DNA of 64,000 bases from Lichina pygmaea. Lineage: Eukaryota; Ascomycota; Lichinomycetes; Lichinales; Lichinaceae. This document shows, one piece after another, positions 23,429 to 35,308 of the stretch (positions are counted from its first letter, which is position 1; each line of letters opens with the position of its first letter). Under the pieces are notes generated by a model. The model searched no databases. It worked only from the letters and a program-made list of their open reading frames with translations, and was not told where the DNA came from. The position numbers and the translations under genes were made by a program. The stretch is from contig OY730170.1 of assembly GCA_963422465.1 (NCBI GenBank), forward strand, positions 2,580,379 through 2,644,378, read 5' to 3'.

Positions 23429-26400
23429 ATGAAAGACACAAAGCTGACACTTCTCCAGTATAATGTGCAAAAAAGCCAATCAGTCCAAGAGCTACTGCTA
23501 GCAACCTCAGCTCTCCAAGAGGTGGACATTATTGCACTTCAAGAGCCCTGGAAAAACCCTCAGCTAGAAACAAGCACTTCAACTGTTTTCTCTTCCTTTC
23601 TTCCTCTCTACTGTTCAGAGATTGGCAGAACACTTTTTCTTATTAATAAAAATCTGAAACTCTCTTCTCTTCATCCTACCTTCTGGAATAAAGACTTTGT
23701 TTCTCTTGAAATCTACCTGGAAAACTCTTCTACTTCTCTCTGGGTACATAATCTCTACTTCACCCCATCAAGTCAAGAAAACTACACAGAGGCATCAGAA
23801 GCTCTTCTCTGTTTACTCCAAAATGCATTACAAGAACAAGGACAACATATTCTTCTCACAGACTCAAATCTTCACCACCCAGACTGGTCAAAGAAAAGAA
23901 GACTGTACTCTGAGACTGCAAACAAGTTTCAAGACCTAATGAAAGATTTAAATCTGGATTTAGCTATTGCACCTTTCACCCCTACCAGAGCAAGATCTCT
24001 TTCTGAAAAACTATGTTCTGCTATTGATCTGTCTTTTATTTCTTCTTCTCTTTCTAACTCTCTGATTTTCTCTAAAGTGGCTTTTCAGTTCTTTCATGGG
24101 TCTGACCACAGACCTGTACTAACCTGCCTGGACCTGGATCCTCCAAGGAAAATCTGGAAACCAGAAAGAAACTGGAGAACACTGGACTCAAACCTTGCAA
24201 GAGTAGAGTGTGAGAAGCTACACCTGCTCTTCCACTTCCAAGACAAATATGAAGTGGATGAGTACTTGGAGTATCTTGACAACTTTCCCCAAGAAATAGC
24301 AAGCAAATCCACACAGCTCCAGAAGCAATCTGGCCACTCAGTTCTCTGGTGGAATCAAGAGATCCAAAACAAGGTTAAAGAGGAAAGAAGAGTAAGAAGA
24401 AAAGTACAAAAAAGGCAAGCAAGTCAAGAGGAACTTGAGCAAGCAACTAAGCTCAAGAAAAAGACAGTCAGAGATGGAAAACAGAACACTTTCAGACACC
24501 AAATCCATAAGCTGGCCAGCTCTTCAAAGTTCTGGAAGCTTGCAAAGTGGGGAAGGTCCAAAGCCAACAAGACTCCTGATCTTCCTCTGGTTCCTGACCT
24601 GGAAACACAAGAAGGAATAGCCAAAACTTTTGAGGAAAAGACTAAAGCCTTCTCACAGCAGTTCTTTCCAAAAGCTCTAGTTCCAGAACCAGGCTCAGAA
24701 AGCTCCCAGACTATCTCTGAGATACAGCTCTTCCAGGAGGTAACATGTGAAGAAGTGGAGCAAATTCTGGCCAAGAAGAAACCTTTCACAGCAGGAGGGA
24801 GAGACAAGCTGCCAAATGGATTTCTGAGAGCTCTGGGGCCTAGGTTCTGCCAAGCTCTAGCTATTCTGACTTCAACATGCTGGAAACTAGAGTACTTCCC
24901 TGAAAGATTTAAGAGTGCAAAAACAGTCTGCTTGAGGAAACCTGGCAAGGGAACCTACAATCAAGCTAAAGCCTGGCGCCCTATAGCTCTGCTAAACACA
25001 ACAGGCAAGCTGATGGAAGCTATTGCTGCAGCCAGACTAAGCAAGATAGCAGAAGAAGCTGGACTATTGCCAGATATCCAGATGGGCTTTAGGAAAGGAA
25101 GATCCACAGAAGCAGCACTTTTCCTTCTAACCTTCCAAGTGGAAAAATTCTGGAAGGAAGGCATGGTTGCATCCCTATTCTCACTGGATATCTCAGGAGC
25201 CTATGACAGAGTTCTCCCCAAGATACTACAGCAAATTCTGAAAAGAAAAGGAATACCTGCCTGGCTAGCTTCCTGGATCTACTCCTTCTGTGATAAGCGC
25301 TCTACCACTCTTGTCTTTGATGATTCTGAGTCTTGTTCTATTCCTATTCATTGTGGAGTTCCTCAAGGTTCTCCACTATCCCCCATTCTTTTTCTATTCT
25401 ACATTTCTGAATTGCATGAGACTGTGCATACTCCCTCTTCTGGTGTATCTGCCCTGGGGTTTGCAGATGATACAAATCTGCTTGCTTTTGGTCACTCCTT
25501 GAAAAGTAACCTTCTGAAGTTAAAGAACACACACCACAAATGTCTATCCTGGGCTGCAAGACATGGAATGGTCTTCTCTCCTGAGAAATATGAAATACTT
25601 CATTTTTCCAGAAGAAGATCAGACAATCTTCAGCTCAAGCTCAGACTGGGGAATGTGATTCTCAAACCAAAAGAAGAAGTGCGAGTACTTGGAGTGTACC
25701 TAGATGCAAAGCTCCACTGGCACAAACACCAGAGGATTATTCTTCAAAAAGCACAGAAAGCACTCTCTTCTCTTTCTAGAACTTCCTATTCTACTTGGGG
25801 CTTTCCAGTTCACACATCATGTCTGGTGTACACTGCTATACTGAGATCTCTACTGAGCTATGCAGTGGGGATCTGGTTTAACCCTCTAAGAAAATCCTCC
25901 AATATCTCTTCTCTTGTTTCATTTCAAAACAGATGCCTAAGACTTATTGGGGGTGCTTTCAAAGCCACTCCTTCTTTTCTATTAGAGAGTGAGCTTTTTC
26001 TTCTACCTCTAGACCTCTACTTTAAATTTCGCACTGCCTGTTTTCTTTCTTCTATTCAAAACTCCCCTCTCAAATACTTTCTTGACAGTATCTCTTCCAC
26101 TATTTCCAGCTATGCCTCTCTCTTGAAGAAACCTTTAAAGGAATCCTCAACTATCTCTCCTAAGTGGAAATTCACTTGGTTAAGTCAAATAACTACTAAC
26201 CAGGCTAGTTCAAAGAAAGAACTACAAAAGCTCTTTACTAAAGAGTGGGAAGACCAATGGGAAGAGAAGAAAAGAAGAAGCTATCCAGGCTGGCAGACTT
26301 TCTGTCAAAAGCTACACAAAAACAATCTGAAGCTCTACAAAGAGTTACAGAAAGCTGAGGCAAGTCTGCTACTGCAAATCAGGACTGGAAGAATTGGTCT

Positions 26401-26507
26401 GGCAAGTTTTCTTTTCAGAGCTGGAGTTCCTGACTTCCCTACCCCACTATGTGTGTGTGGCCAAGCAGAAGAAACTGCAAAACATATCACCTCTTCATGC
26501 TCTCTTT
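23429..26507 (+). CDS. LINE A ORF2, main part: endonuclease and reverse transcriptase
   Basis: APE-type endonuclease plus reverse transcriptase of a non-LTR retrotransposon, which nicks the target and copies its RNA there. The ATG at 23429 overlaps the ORF1 stop as ATGA. The endonuclease part carries LLQYNVQKSQ, QEPW, LTDSNLHHPDW and SDHRPV. The RT part has AKAWRPIALLNTTGK, GFRKGRSTEAALFLL, SLDISGAYDRV, GVPQGSPLSPILFLFYISEL and the active-site FADD. The C-terminal Cys-His motif CVCGQAEETAKHITSSC lies just before LINE C cuts the frame at 26507. The final 54 codons plus stop resume at 43346-43509. No stop interrupts either part. No RNase H domain was recognised. Confidence 0.9.
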
Positions 26508-26673
26508 TTATTTTTTTTATTTTATTCTTACTCTGATTTGGCTGGTGAGCCATGCAGAACTTCTAGATACATGCTTTTTTTTTCCCAGAAAACCTTTGAA
26601 GGAATAAAAACTGAGACTTGGGTGAGACTAGGGAATTATCTGGAAGAATATGCAGTGTCTGGAGAAAATAAAA

Positions 26674-27914
26674 TCACAGAGATGATAGGTTTTCTGGTAA
26701 GAGTTGGTGTGCTAAGTTAAACTGGTCTAGTCTTTTCAAAGACATAAACCAGAGAAGAAATTCTTTAAGCACTTTAGACTTTTGAAGTAAAGTAGAGAAA
26801 CTGTAGGAAAGAAAAGTGGCTTGCTGTCTTTGAGTAAGAAACTTGTTACAAGAGAAAGTGATATGTTGAGCAGTCTCTTCTCCAAAACCACAGGAACATA
26901 GAGAGGATTGGAAGTCAGAAACATTTGCTCTGAAAAGAAAGCTAGCTAGTCCTATCCTTGCTGATAGAATCTGCAAGTAAAGACTAGCTTCAGCTTTTCT
27001 CAAGTCTTTGAAAACTTTGAGATTTTTCCTTTGGGGTAGTCTGCAAAATAGCTCCCAGACTGGAGAACACTTCTGTCTGTTTGCCTGCCATCTGGCTTCC
27101 CACTCTTTCTGAAACACTTCTTGAAATTGTTTCTTAGAGTAATCTTGGTTAGTGGTTAGTTCTTCTAGCCATCTTGCTTTCCAGTTAGGTGTGATAGTAG
27201 ACAGAGACTTTGGAGGTGTTCTCAGAGTAGAAACAAAAACAGTGATCTGGGAAAAGAGCTTATAGAGAAGTGAGGAGAGAGGATTAGAAGAAGTATTGGA
27301 AAAATAGAAAGATTGTAGGAAAGTTGCTGTTCTAAATTTGAAATAAAGATCAAGAGGTGGTAGGAATAGTTCTCCTTCAATAAGAAATGTAGGAGTAGCT
27401 TTGAAGACATCTCCTATAGTTTTTAGACACTTAGTCTGGAAAAGATTTAGAGAAGAAATATTAGAAGGTTTTTTGTGGGGATTGAACCAGACTCCTACTG
27501 CATAGCTGAGAAGTGATCTCAGTACTGCAGTGTAGACAAGTCTAGCAGAGAGAACAGGTAGACCCCATGTAGAAAAAGTAGTTCTGGAAAGTGCTGAGAA
27601 AAACTTGGAAGCTTTCTGTAACATGATTTTCTGGTGTTTTTTCCAGAGAAGCTTGGAATCATAGTGTAGTCCCAGAATACGCACTTCTTCCTTAGGCTGT
27701 AGTACCACTTCTCCAAGTCTTAGACTGAGCTGAAGATTATCCGTTCTTCTTCTAGAAAAATAGAGAAATTCATACTTTTCAGGTGCAAACTTCATTCCAT
27801 GTTTTCTTGCCCAGTCTAAACACTTGGAGTGAGTAGACTTTAGCTTCAGGAGATTGCTTTTAAGAGAAGGGGAAAATGCCAGAAGGTTTGTGTCATCTGC
27901 AAAGCCCGGAGCTG
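26674..27914 (-). CDS. LINE C ORF2, 3' part: RT active site to C-terminus
   Basis: This continues the frame with FADDTNLLAF near its start, then EVRILGLHYDSKLLWKKHQK, LRSLLSYAVGVWFNP and the C-terminal Cys-His motif CSCGFGEETAQHITFSC, ending in TAA after ENLSSL. It is open throughout. An apparent longer frame extending to 28137 is an accident of reading into the adjoining LTR. Confidence 0.85.
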
Positions 27915-27919
27915 ATACA

Positions 27920-28478
27920 TGTTGTGGTCTGTACTGTACTGTCCTATCCGAGTATAGGATTAGAGCAAGAGGTGGAAGGCAGGTTGGTTCTCGCAGGAGA
28001 GGAGTGTCAAGGAGTGCGAAGGGGTTTGGTGGAACGTGGTGGTGGTGACACCTGATCAACAGCTTCGTACAAAAGGATTGTATTGAAGTAGATCTAGTTG
28101 TCTGGATCACAACATAAGTTGAAGATGATTGTTCCATAAGAGAACTATCACCAGACTATATAGTGCTGGCCTGTCAAGACAATCAAGATTGTCTTGACAG
28201 TCTCGACATCAAGATGGGTGAGATTGTCTTGACAGTCCCACCATGTTATGCACCCTGCGTCAAGACTGGTGAGATTGTCTCAATACTTCATGCATCCTGC
28301 ATCGAGACTGGTGAGATTGTCTTGATGCTTCATGCATGCTGCGTCGAGACTCCTGTGTGTGTCTTGACAGTCACGTGACCCCTTGTTGGTTGGTCACTTG
28401 ACTTCCATGGTGTCCTCTTGCCTGGCCCGCAGCCTGATTGCCTATAAATAAGTGGCTTCCATCCCCTGGGTCGTAACA
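27920..28478 (-). repeat. 3' LTR of chromovirus B
   Basis: 559 bp. It contains 42-bp tandem units rich in TCTTGA and TCAAGA, a sense TATATAG box, and a TATAAATA box at 28443-28450 that points out of the LTR into the element, towards the antisense ORF at 28646. Confidence 0.9.
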
Positions 28479-28645
28479 CTACCCTCCTCTCCTTCATTCA
28501 TCATCCCAATGAATTCTTGAGTATGTCTGCAAAATCATGTACCTCTGCTTACTGAAACCAACTGGCAGCCCAGATCTGTGATCATAACTTTGTGTTGCTT
28601 GCTCTGTGTGACTTCTGTGTTTTGAACCACAAGCCCTGCTTCTGA

Positions 28646-28864
28646 ATGTCTGACAACAACGATAAGTTGAAGTGCGCTGAATGCACTTATTGTGGGAAGT
28701 CCTGTGTGTCACTTTCTTGGGAGTTGTTGAACATGACTCAAGATAACCTTCACGAGGATTTGGCTGTTGATAAGGCCAAGCAGGATGCTCTTGTTAAGCA
28801 GCTTGCCAAGCTGCAGGCTTGTGTGTCCCAAAAGCAAAAGGTTCTTGAGGGTGCTAAGGGTTGA
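28646..28864 (+). CDS. Antisense Cys-rich coiled-coil ORF of chromovirus B
   Basis: A 72-codon open frame on the strand opposite to gag-pol, starting 168 bp inside the 3' LTR. It has a Cys-x2-Cys-x6-Cys cluster (KCAECTYCGKSC) followed by a heptad-like, charged Leu-rich region (VKQLAKLQACVSQ). A homologous ORF occupies the same place in element I. The family's function is unknown. As part of a broken element this copy is probably not functional. Confidence 0.65.
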   Translation: MSDNNDKLKCAECTYCGKSCVSLSWELLNMTQDNLHEDLAVDKAKQDALVKQLAKLQACVSQKQKVLEGAKG

Positions 28865-30668
28865 GCAAAGAAGAAGCTCCAGTGCCTTGTTGCTGAAATG
28901 GAGGCAGATGGTGAAGACTTGTCAGCGACAGTCATTGACATGTCCGCGCTGCAGGCTGAGCTGTTCAGTCCTGCTTCTGCCGGAACTGCTGCAGGAGGAG
29001 CTGGCAGTTCGCAAGGTTCCTGAGTGGTTCCCAGGTATTTTCCGAGTCTGGGTAGTTTTTCCACTTGACAAGGTATCGCTGACCTTTTCTCTTCAGGATC
29101 TGTTCAGCCTTGAATTCCTGTTCTTCCTCTGGTTGGTAATGAAATGTTTCCTGCAAGGGTGTGCTCTGGTCAGCTAATTCGATCATTGAGATGTGAAAGT
29201 TTGGGTGTACCCAAGCATCTCTTGGTAGTCACAGTCTGACGTTGACTGGTCCAGTTTTTTCTTCGACTGAAAATAGTCTGACCTTGACATGGTCCAGTTT
29301 CTTTGTTCTTGGTTTCTTCATTTTCCAATTTCTTGTGAGGAGGTAGACTTTATCCCTCTTCTTTAGCTGAGGTGCCATTTTGGATTTCTTGTCTATTTGA
29401 TGTTGCATTCTTTCTGAGATCTCTTGAAGGTAGTGCCTCATCATCGTGTACGTTTGTCGTAGGAGCTTGTCATGTTGGAGTGCTTTCTCTGTGTTTGGTG
29501 AAGCTCTGCTTGGCATCCCAATGTTCACATGTTGTCCAAAATTGGCAAAAAATGGTGATTCCTTTGTTGAGTCTGATCTGTGCTGGTTGATTGCCAGCTG
29601 TGCCACCAGTAATAACTGTACCCAATTGCTGTAGGTCTTGTTGATGTAATACTGTAAGTAAGTCTCCAGGACTTGGTTTGCTCACTCTGTCTGGCTGTCG
29701 GTTTGTGGGTGATAGGCTGTAGACATTTTGGGTTTTGTTCCCATGGCTGCACTGATTGTCTTCCAGTAGTTGGATGTGAAGAGTTTATCTCTGTCTGTAA
29801 TGATCATGATCAGAACTCCGTGGTCTCTGACCAATCTGTCCAGTAAGAGGTGTCCCAACTGTTCTGCTGTGTGGGTCTCCTTGAATAGTACTGCTATTAG
29901 ATATTTTGTGAATCTGTCCACTATCACCATAATCAAGTTGTAGGTGATTCCTGTGACTGGGTCTTTGGACTTGGGTAGCTTTGTGATGAAGTCCATTGAC
30001 ATGTCTTCCCACAGGCTTCTCAGTATCATGTTCGGGTCGCAAACTCTTCCCAGTACCACTACGTTCAAGGACCATCACTTCTGATAATCACCGGACTTTG
30101 TCAGAAGTTCTGGAAACCAAGCGAGTATCTGTTGGGAACCACCAAAACCTTAAGGTGAAAACCCATCACTTTGGGTAACCCAGCTTGTTTGTCAAAAGTT
30201 GTGATCTCTGAATCTTCGATCTTCAACTTCAACAACCAACAGACTATCTATAACAAGGCAGAGAGTGGCCAGTGGGATTCTGAAAGACTGGGGACAGGCC
30301 CCAATTACCTAGGAACACTCAGTCTTGGGGTGTGGTCCCAGGATTGAGCAAGTACTCCCAGTCAGACAGATAACAGCTTGAACTTCTCTCAAGAGAAACA
30401 TCTAGCATCAAGGAGATCAGGGCTCCCAGGATAAGAGAAATGGTTTAGAGCTTGCCTCTAGTGCTGGTAGAGTTGAAAAACTCTAGGAAAGCTCAGGCAG
30501 GGGGTGTGGTCTCCAGCTTGAGTTAATACAGCCAGATTTCCCTAGAGTCTAGTTGGAAAAGACTGCCCAGGAAAGTACAGTCTTGGGGAGTGGTCCCAGG
30601 ATTGTGCAATTACTGCTAGGAACCAGGTGACCCTTTGTGAACAACCCACTGTGCAGGTTACCTACCCT

Positions 30669-32069
30669 ATGCCTGTCAAAAAGAAGAAACCGGACTCCTC
30701 CCAGAACACTACCAGAAAAACAACACCTTCTCCAACAATGCCAGCTCCCAGTTCTGCTGGTACTCAGCCTAGTTCTTCTACCCCCTATCCAGCTCTCCAG
30801 AATGACTACAACCTACTGGACTCATGGCTCAAGACTCAAGCTACCCCAGAATCTGTACTGAAAAGCTGGGAGAATATTAAGAAAAACTCTTGTACTAATG
30901 AAGCCCAGTCCACCAAAACCCAGTCTCTCCCCACTGGTCTGACCAACAAGATTTTCCAGGAGCTGGAGAATATTAGCAAGCGGCTAGACAAGCAAGAATC
31001 TAAGCCATCATATGCCCAGGCTGTTCAGAAACATATCCCAGCTCAAATCCCTCTAGCTCCAAGGATTCTGAAGGAAGTTCTTGTCCACCCTGGTAACCAG
31101 ACACCTGATATGGCCAACAGGACTCACATCCAGCTTTTTCAAGCTCTCCAAGACAGACTCCCCAGTCCCTATAATAAACAAGTCAGAGCAGTGAGAAAAC
31201 TTCCCTCAGGGGACATTCTTATTAACACTGAAACCCAAGAGACTAAGAGTTTTCTGGAGAAAGACTCTGCCTGGATATCAGCTATTTTTACCAAGGAAGC
31301 AACTATCCAACCCAAGAGATTCCCAGTGTTGATTCATGGAGTCAGAACCACAGACATCCAGCCAGAAAACCTGGAAAAAACTCGCCAGACTATCCAGAAC
31401 AGCAACCCATCCCTGAGCAAGCAAATCACTATTCTAAGAGCCTACTGGTCAAAGAAGGCTATAGCTCAAAAGAAACCAGTTACTTCACTCCACCTGGATC
31501 TGGCCACCCCGGAACAGGCCAATCTTCTAATTGAGAGTGGAGTAGTGCTGGGCCACAGATTGCATGAGGCAGAGCCTTTTCTGGCTAACACAGTGGTGGC
31601 ACAATGCTTCAAGTGCTTTGGGTATGGACACCAAGCTCGCCTGTGCAGGAATCAAGCTGTATGTGGTGCCTGTGGAGGCCAGCATGAAAGAAGAACCTGC
31701 CAAATCCCTGAGCAACTACTAAAGCCAAAATGCAGCAACTGCAAAGGAGCTCACCCAGCCTGGGCTAGCACATGCCCAGTACGCCAAGAAGCAGTCAAGA
31801 AGGCAAGAGAGGCATGGATTTCCCGCCCAGGGAAGTATGAGATCTCCACTGCTACCACTGTCCCAGTCACACAGTCTCCAGTTACTTTCCCCTTCATACA
31901 GACTCTTCCAGGGGGAAAAAGACGGAAAACCACAGAGCCAACTAGAAGCTCAGAGAGACTCAGAGGAGGGTCTCCAGAAGTGCAAATTCTGTCTACAAGA
32001 TCAACAAACACAGGGGGAAAGCAGTCAGTCAACCCCTTCAAGATCTTTGAAGATGAAATGTCTACATGA
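30669..32069 (+). CDS. LINE D ORF1, CCHC zinc-knuckle protein
   Basis: A 466-aa Gag-like RNA-binding protein. The start is the ATG at 30669 (MPVKKKKPD), the first ATG in the frame and matched by the basic KKKKP start in LINE C. A Ser/Thr/Pro-rich N-terminus precedes SYAQAVQKHIP. The central region contains VRAVRKLPSGDILI and PVLIHGVRTTDI. Three Cys/His clusters follow at about residues 315-375: CFKCFGYGHQARLC, CGACGGQHERRTC and CSNCKGAHPAWASTCP. It ends FEDEMST with TGA at 32067-32069, overlapping the ORF2 start. Confidence 0.9.
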   Translation: MPVKKKKPDSSQNTTRKTTPSPTMPAPSSAGTQPSSSTPYPALQNDYNLLDSWLKTQATPESVLKSWENIKKNSCTNEAQSTKTQSLPTGLTNKIFQELENISKRLDKQESKPSYAQAVQKHIPAQIPLAPRILKEVLVHPGNQTPDMANRTHIQLFQALQDRLPSPYNKQVRAVRKLPSGDILINTETQETKSFLEKDSAWISAIFTKEATIQPKRFPVLIHGVRTTDIQPENLEKTRQTIQNSNPSLSKQITILRAYWSKKAIAQKKPVTSLHLDLATPEQANLLIESGVVLGHRLHEAEPFLANTVVAQCFKCFGYGHQARLCRNQAVCGACGGQHERRTCQIPEQLLKPKCSNCKGAHPAWASTCPVRQEAVKKAREAWISRPGKYEISTATTVPVTQSPVTFPFIQTLPGGKRRKTTEPTRSSERLRGGSPEVQILSTRSTNTGGKQSVNPFKIFEDEMST

Positions 32070-35000
32070 AGAATACAAAGTTCACACTTCTTCAATACAA
32101 TGTGCAGAAAAGCCAATCAGTCCAAGAGCTACTTCTAGCAACCCCAACTCTTCAAGAAGTAGATATTATTGCACTTCAAGAACCCTGGAAGAATCCTCAC
32201 CTTCAAACCAGCACCTCAACTGTTTTTTCTTCTTTTCTTCCTTTATATTCTCCAGAGATTGGTAGAACTCTTTTTCTTATTAACAAAAACCTGAATCTGT
32301 CATCTCTCCACCCTACTTTCTGGAGTAAAGACTTTGTTTCTCTTGAAATTCATCTGGAAAACACCTCTACTTCTCTGTGGGTGCATAATCTATACTTCAC
32401 TCCCTCAAGTCAAGAGAACTACCTACAAGCATCAGAAGCTCTTCTCTGTCTACTCCAAAATGCTTTACAAGCAAAAGGGCAGCATATTCTTCTTACAGAC
32501 TCAAATCTTCACCACCCTGACTGGTCAAAGAAAAGAAGACTATATTCTGACACTGCACACAAGTTCCAAACTCTAATGAAAAACTCAAATCTGGAGTTAG
32601 CTATTGCACCTTTTACACCCACAAGAGCTAGATCTCTTTCCCACAAACCCTGTTCACCTATTGATCTTTCCTTTATATCTTCTTCTCTTTCTAACTCTCT
32701 AATCTTTTCTAAAATTGCTTTGAAGTTCTTTCATGGGTCTGACCACAGACCTGTGCTAACTAGCCTGGACCTGGACTCACCAAGAAAAACCTGGAAGCCA
32801 GAAAGGAACTGGAAAACACTGGACACAAACCTGGCAAAACAAGAGTGTAATAATTTGCAGCTGCCCTTCCACTTTCAAGATAAACATGAAGTGGATGAGT
32901 ACTTGGAATATCTTAACCACTTTCTCCAAGAAATAGCAGACAGATGCACAGAACTCCAGAAGCAATCTAGCCACTCAGTCCCCTGGTGGAACCAAGAGAT
33001 CCAAACTAAAGTTAAGCAGGAAAGAAGAATAAGAAGACAAGTGCTCAGAGGACAGGCAAGCCAAGAAGAGCTAGAAGAAGCAACTAAGCTCAAGAAGAAA
33101 GCTGTCAGAGAAGGCAAACAGAACACCTTCAGAAAACAAGTTCATGAGCTAGCCAGTTCCTCAAAATTCTGGAAGCTTGCAAAGTGGGGAAAATCAAAAG
33201 CTAACAAGACCCCTGATCTTCCTCTGGTCCCTGATCTGGAGACTCAAGAAGGACTAGCCAAAAGCTTTGAGGAGAAGACAAAATCTTTCTCAGCTCAATT
33301 CTTTCCAGAAGCACGTGTTCCAGAACCAAGTACAGAAAGTCACCAGAGTACCCCAGAGATCCAGCTTTCTCAGGAGGTTACCACTGAAGAAGTGGAGCAA
33401 ATTCTGAACAAGAAGAAACCTTTTACAGCAGGAGGAAAAGACAAGCTGCCAAATGGATTTCTGAAAGCTCTGGGTCCCAAGTTCTGCCAAGCTATAGCTG
33501 TTCTCACATCAACATGCTGGAGACTGGAATACTTTCCAGAGAAATTCAAGAATGCAAAAACAGTCTGTCTAAGAAAACCTGGCAAGGGAATCTATAACCA
33601 AGCTAAAGCCTGGCGCCCTATAGCTCTGCTAAACACAACTGGCAAGCTGATGGAAGCTATTACAGCAGCCAGACTAAGCAAGGTAGCAGAAGAGGCTAAA
33701 CTCTTGCCAGAAATCCAGATGGGGTTCAGGAAAGGCAGATCAACTGAATCAGCACTTTTCCTTCTAACTTCCCAAGTGGAAAAAGTCTGGAAAGAAGGCA
33801 TGGTTGCATCTCTACTTTCTCTGGACATCTCAGGAGCATATGACAGAGTTCTTCCAGAGATTCTTCAAAAGATTCTGGAGAGAAAAGGAATCCCTCTCTG
33901 GCTAACTTCTTGGATCTTCTCTTTCTGTACCAGACGTACCACCACTCTAGTTTTTGATGACTCTGAGTCCTCTTCTATTCCTATTCACTGTGGAGTTCCC
34001 CAAGGTTCCCCTTTGTCTCCTATTCTTTTTCTATTCTATATTTCTGAACTTCATGAGACTGTACATTCTCCTACTACTGGTGTTTCTGCTCTGGGATTTG
34101 CAGATGATACAAATCTGCTTGCATTTGGACACTCTCTTAAAAGCAACCTTCTGAAGTTGAAGAATACACATCTTAAATGTCTATCTTGGGCTGCAAGACA
34201 TGGAATGGTCTTCTCTCCTGAGAAATATGAAATACTTCATTTTTCCAGAAGAAGATCAGACAATCTGCAGCTCAAGCTTAGACTTGGGAATGTGATTCTA
34301 AAACCAAAAGAAGAAGTGCGAGTATTGGGAGTGTACCTGGATGCCAAACTCCACTGGCACAAACACCGGAGAATTATTCTTCAAAAAGCACAAAAAGCAC
34401 TATCTTCTCTTTCTAGAACCTCTTACTCCACCTGGGGCTTTCCAGTTCTCACAGCACGCCTTGTGTACACTGCAATACTCAGATCTGTACTGAGCTATGC
34501 AGTGGGAATTTGGTTCAACCCACTCAGAAAATCCTCTAATATTTCCTCTCTTATCATATTCCAAAACAAATGTCTGAGACTTATTGGGGGTGCTTTCAAA
34601 GCCACTCCTTCTTTTCTATTAGAGAGTGAGCTTTTTCTTTTACCTCTAGATCTCTATTTTAAATTTCGCACAGCTTGTTTTCTATCTTCTATCCAAACCT
34701 CCTCTCTGAAAGACTTTCTTGACAGTACCTTTTCTACTATTTCTTCCTATGCTTCTTCACTGAGGAAACCTTTAAAGAAATCCTCAACTATCTCTCCTAA
34801 TTGGAAGTTCACTTGGTTAAGTCAAATAACTACTAACCAGGCTAGTTCAAAGAAAGAACTACAAATACTCTTTACTAAAGAGTGGGAAAACCAATGGGAG
34901 GAGAAGAAAAGAAAAGGCTATGCTGGATGGCAGGTGTTTTGCCAAAAACCTCACTACAACAACCTAAAGCTCTACAAAGAGCTACAGAAAGCTGAGGCAA

Positions 35001-35308
35001 GTCTACTACTGCAAACCAGAACTGGGAGAATTGGTCTAGCAAGTTTTCTTTTCAGAGCTGGAGTCCCTGACTTTCCTACCCCCCTATGCATGTGTGGTCA
35101 AGCAGAAGAGACAGTAAAGCATATCACCTCTTCATGCTCTCTCTACTCAAGTCAAAGACAACATGCTCTCTTTAACCCCCAAGATTTCACTACTATTATT
35201 TCAAACCCAGAGCTTCTACAGAAGTTTCTGTACTGGTTTATGTCTTTGAAAAGACTAAACCAATTTAATCTGGCTTTCAAACTTCACTATTCACACTCCA
35301 ACATCTAG
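32066..35308 (+). CDS. LINE D ORF2: endonuclease and reverse transcriptase, 1080 aa
   Basis: Intact enzyme for target-primed reverse transcription. The ATG overlaps the ORF1 stop (ATGA), so termination-reinitiation is likely. Endonuclease at about 1-230: QYNVQKSQ, QEPW, LTDSNLHHPDW, SDHRPV. RT at about 470-760: LRKPGKG, AKAWRPIALLNTTGK, GFRKGRSTESALFLL, SLDISGAYDRV, GVPQGSPLSPILFLFYISEL and FADD at about 679-682. A Cys-x-Cys-x7-His-x4-Cys motif (CMCGQAEETVKHITSSC) sits near residue 1007. Many fungal Tad-like LINEs carry RNase H after the RT; none is recognised here. Confidence 0.93.
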   Translation: MKNTKFTLLQYNVQKSQSVQELLLATPTLQEVDIIALQEPWKNPHLQTSTSTVFSSFLPLYSPEIGRTLFLINKNLNLSSLHPTFWSKDFVSLEIHLENTSTSLWVHNLYFTPSSQENYLQASEALLCLLQNALQAKGQHILLTDSNLHHPDWSKKRRLYSDTAHKFQTLMKNSNLELAIAPFTPTRARSLSHKPCSPIDLSFISSSLSNSLIFSKIALKFFHGSDHRPVLTSLDLDSPRKTWKPERNWKTLDTNLAKQECNNLQLPFHFQDKHEVDEYLEYLNHFLQEIADRCTELQKQSSHSVPWWNQEIQTKVKQERRIRRQVLRGQASQEELEEATKLKKKAVREGKQNTFRKQVHELASSSKFWKLAKWGKSKANKTPDLPLVPDLETQEGLAKSFEEKTKSFSAQFFPEARVPEPSTESHQSTPEIQLSQEVTTEEVEQILNKKKPFTAGGKDKLPNGFLKALGPKFCQAIAVLTSTCWRLEYFPEKFKNAKTVCLRKPGKGIYNQAKAWRPIALLNTTGKLMEAITAARLSKVAEEAKLLPEIQMGFRKGRSTESALFLLTSQVEKVWKEGMVASLLSLDISGAYDRVLPEILQKILERKGIPLWLTSWIFSFCTRRTTTLVFDDSESSSIPIHCGVPQGSPLSPILFLFYISELHETVHSPTTGVSALGFADDTNLLAFGHSLKSNLLKLKNTHLKCLSWAARHGMVFSPEKYEILHFSRRRSDNLQLKLRLGNVILKPKEEVRVLGVYLDAKLHWHKHRRIILQKAQKALSSLSRTSYSTWGFPVLTARLVYTAILRSVLSYAVGIWFNPLRKSSNISSLIIFQNKCLRLIGGAFKATPSFLLESELFLLPLDLYFKFRTACFLSSIQTSSLKDFLDSTFSTISSYASSLRKPLKKSSTISPNWKFTWLSQITTNQASSKKELQILFTKEWENQWEEKKRKGYAGWQVFCQKPHYNNLKLYKELQKAEASLLLQTRTGRIGLASFLFRAGVPDFPTPLCMCGQAEETVKHITSSCSLYSSQRQHALFNPQDFTTIISNPELLQKFLYWFMSLKRLNQFNLAFKLHYSHSNI

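Noticed and set aside
26674-28137. A 487-codon minus-strand frame that seems to be one protein starting inside an LTR
   Set aside because: Only 27914-26674 is LINE C ORF2; the first 75 codons are LTR sequence read through by chance.
28494-28712. Other short frames overlapping the antisense ORFs of B and I
   Set aside because: They are frame shadows lacking the Cys cluster and coiled-coil pattern.
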